56,532 bases of DNA from Cytophagales bacterium. Lineage in GTDB: Bacteria > Bacteroidota > Bacteroidia > Cytophagales > Cyclobacteriaceae. The notes under the pieces were generated by a model. That model was not told where the DNA came from, made no database searches, and saw only the letters and a list, made by a program, of their open reading frames with translations. The position numbers were made by a program, and so were the translations under genes. Shown here piece after piece: positions 53,102 to 56,532 of this stretch (its first letter is position 1; each line of letters opens with the position of its first letter). The stretch spans positions 37,899 to 94,430 of the forward strand of contig JAAFHY010000005.1 in NCBI GenBank assembly GCA_013298505.1, in the 5' to 3' direction.

Positions 53102-53109
53102 CAAAGGTA
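53102..53109 (-). promoter_or_regulatory. Candidate -7 element for the TerC-YfiT-YheT-SRAP group
   Basis: The minus strand reads TACCTTTG, an exact TAnnTTTG match, 35 bp before the TerC-family ATG. Confidence 0.45.
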
Positions 53110-53190
53110 TCAATTTAAAAAAGCCTGCTTGCACGAAAGAAAATCAACGCTTTAGTTGCTTTTTTTGATTAGTTTTCGATAAACTAGTGT

Positions 53191-54834
53191 ATGCTGATTA
53201 CGCCTTTTTCTTTTACACATCGCAGCAAATTGATCGACAAAGTAGGTCAACGACCTGTCGATTTGCTAGTGATTGGTGGAGGCATAACAGGTGCCGGCAT
53301 TGCATTAGATGCAGTTGCGCGCGGTCTCAGTGTTGCGCTGGTCGAAAAAAGTGATTTTGCATCGGGCACCAGTAGCCGATCAACTAAACTGATTCACGGA
53401 GGCTTGCGCTATTTAAAGCAGCTTGAATTTGGCTTGGTAAAAGAAGTGGGCAGCGAGCGTGCCACGGTGCATCACTTGGCCCCGCATTTGGTCATACCCG
53501 AAAAAATGCTCTTGCCTTTGTACGAAAAAAGAGGTCTCGGATATTGGCTTACCTCTATCGGTTTGAAACTGTACGATTGGCTAGCGGGAGTAAAAGAAGA
53601 AGACCAACGGAAAATGCTTACCAAAGCGCAAACCTTACGGCACGAACCGCTCATCGACCCAACCGATGTAAAGGGCGGGGCCATTTATGCAGAATATAGA
53701 ACAGACGATGCCCGCCTAACTATCGAAATAATTAAAACCGCTTACGCGAAAGGAGCTATGCCACTTAGCTATTGCTGTGTGAGCGATCTGATGTATGAGC
53801 AGGGCATTGTGTGCGGGGCAAAAATTACAGATGCTTTATCAAGCAAAAGTTTTGTAATCAACGCAAAAGTTATTGTAAACGCAGCGGGCCCGTGGGTAGA
53901 TGAACTGCGAGAAATAGATCGCTCTAAAACCGGAAAACGACTTCATCTCACCAAAGGCGTTCATGTTGTGGTTGGCAAAGAACGATTTCCAATTAAGCAG
54001 GCCATTTATTTTGATGTAGAAGATGGCCGAATGATTTTCGCTATACCACGCGGTCGCACTACTTACATAGGCACAACCGACACAACTTATCTGTCGACTA
54101 AAGAAGACGTATACGCGAACAAAGAAGATGCTACCTATCTTCTTAATGCTGTAAACAGAACTTTTCCATCGGCTAATCTAACGTTAAGCGACATCGAATC
54201 AAGTTGGGCCGGGCTGCGCCCGCTCATACACGAAGATGGAAAATCAGCCTCTCAGCTTTCGCGGAAAGATGAACTGTTTGAATCGGAGAGTGGGTTGATT
54301 TCTATTGCGGGTGGCAAACTAACGGGCTATCGAAAAATGGCCGAGCGTGTAATCGACTTGGTATTTGAAAAACATTTCCCCGCAAGAGAAAATACCTGCG
54401 AAACAAAATCTATTTTTTTTACCGGAGGAGAATTTAAAGACTATAAGGAAGTAAGTCATTACAAAGCCGATGTTGAGAAACAACTCGCGAAGCATCAACT
54501 ATCAAACCAAGCTGACTATTTAGTGTCCACTTACGGTAGACAAACTGATTTGATTATTAGCCAGCTAGATTCGATCGCGGCTCCAGATCCTCAAACAAAA
54601 TTACTGAAGGCTCAACTTTGGTTTTGCTTTACCCATGAAATGATCCTGACTCCGGCCGATTTTGTGGTTCGTAGGTCGGGGATGTTGTATTTTGATATTG
54701 CGCGTTTGAAGGATTCTAAAAACGTAATCCTCCAAGAATTTAAAAAGCAATTTAGTTGGAGTGATCAGCAGTTAGGCGAGGAAGAACTTCAGCTAGATAC
54801 ATTAATTTCGAGTTGCACTAATTTTATAAACTAG
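53191..54834 (+). CDS. glpD: Aerobic glycerol-3-phosphate dehydrogenase
   Basis: A 547-residue FAD enzyme that oxidises glycerol-3-phosphate to dihydroxyacetone phosphate at the membrane and passes electrons to quinone. The FAD motif LVIGGGITGAGIALDAVARG is followed by GTSSRSTKLIHGGLRYL. Further family segments are FAIPRGRTTYIGTTDT and SSWAGLRPLI. The C-terminal domain is complete. It completes the glycerol route of GlpF and GlpK, although it lies 11 kb away. The next gene starts 8 bp downstream. Confidence 0.95.
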   Translation: MLITPFSFTHRSKLIDKVGQRPVDLLVIGGGITGAGIALDAVARGLSVALVEKSDFASGTSSRSTKLIHGGLRYLKQLEFGLVKEVGSERATVHHLAPHLVIPEKMLLPLYEKRGLGYWLTSIGLKLYDWLAGVKEEDQRKMLTKAQTLRHEPLIDPTDVKGGAIYAEYRTDDARLTIEIIKTAYAKGAMPLSYCCVSDLMYEQGIVCGAKITDALSSKSFVINAKVIVNAAGPWVDELREIDRSKTGKRLHLTKGVHVVVGKERFPIKQAIYFDVEDGRMIFAIPRGRTTYIGTTDTTYLSTKEDVYANKEDATYLLNAVNRTFPSANLTLSDIESSWAGLRPLIHEDGKSASQLSRKDELFESESGLISIAGGKLTGYRKMAERVIDLVFEKHFPARENTCETKSIFFTGGEFKDYKEVSHYKADVEKQLAKHQLSNQADYLVSTYGRQTDLIISQLDSIAAPDPQTKLLKAQLWFCFTHEMILTPADFVVRRSGMLYFDIARLKDSKNVILQEFKKQFSWSDQQLGEEELQLDTLISSCTNFIN

Positions 54835-54842
54835 TTTCTATC

Positions 54843-56532
<1,690 letters not shown>

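Overview
The window comes from a member of the Bacteroidota, probably an aerobic Cytophagales-type bacterium. The phylum call rests on a SusC/SusD pair, many lipoproteins, a two-domain IspG, start sites without strong Shine-Dalgarno sequences, and several TAnnTTTG -7 promoter elements. The order is my inference from gene content; no rRNA is present to test it.

Positions 1-5.6 kb hold housekeeping and stress genes: a truncated L-2-hydroxyglutarate oxidase, a class II glutamine amidotransferase, an exported MsrB, a cytosolic MsrA, and between them a YfiR-like periplasmic protein paired with a HAMP-GAF coiled-coil membrane protein that has no recognisable output domain.

Positions 5.8-40 kb are dominated by an alpha-glucan utilisation locus arranged around a LacI-family regulator (14.5-15.55 kb). 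Leftward run the regulator, a GH31 alpha-glucosidase, an unusual GH13 lipoprotein, an SLC45-type sugar transporter and an esterase with an N-terminal carbohydrate-binding-like domain. Rightward, after a 485-bp control region with a perfect GCAAACGTTTGC operator, run SusC and SusD. A strong hairpin follows, then a tightly overlapping run of three CRTAC1-like (FG-GAP/VCBS plus ASPIC/UnbV) giant lipoproteins with a small lipoprotein of unknown function, a GH65 enzyme that looks like a hydrolase, and a vanadium-haloperoxidase/PAP2 lipoprotein. A SusA-like GH13, a second esterase and a second SLC45 transporter complete the locus. The likely scheme is capture and import through SusCD, periplasmic cleavage by GH13, GH31 and GH65, and uptake of short sugars by the SLC45 carriers. 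The role of the CRTAC1-like proteins and the haloperoxidase is not explained by this scheme and is the most promising unknown here.

Positions 39.8-42.1 kb carry glpF and glpK; glpD lies at 53.2 kb. Between them are an MlaE/MlaF-type lipid ABC transporter pair, an SDR, an alpha/beta-hydrolase lipoprotein, ispG, small conserved genes, an orphan A+T-rich gene, an SRAP paralogue that has lost its catalytic residues, a YheT hydrolase, a YfiT/DinB protein and a TerC protein. Two structured intergenic repeats (44.4-44.5 kb and 47.74-47.89 kb) look like dispersed palindromic elements. The window ends in a DUF3179 protein and a truncated GH13 alpha-glucosidase. I saw no tRNA, rRNA, CRISPR array or transposase.
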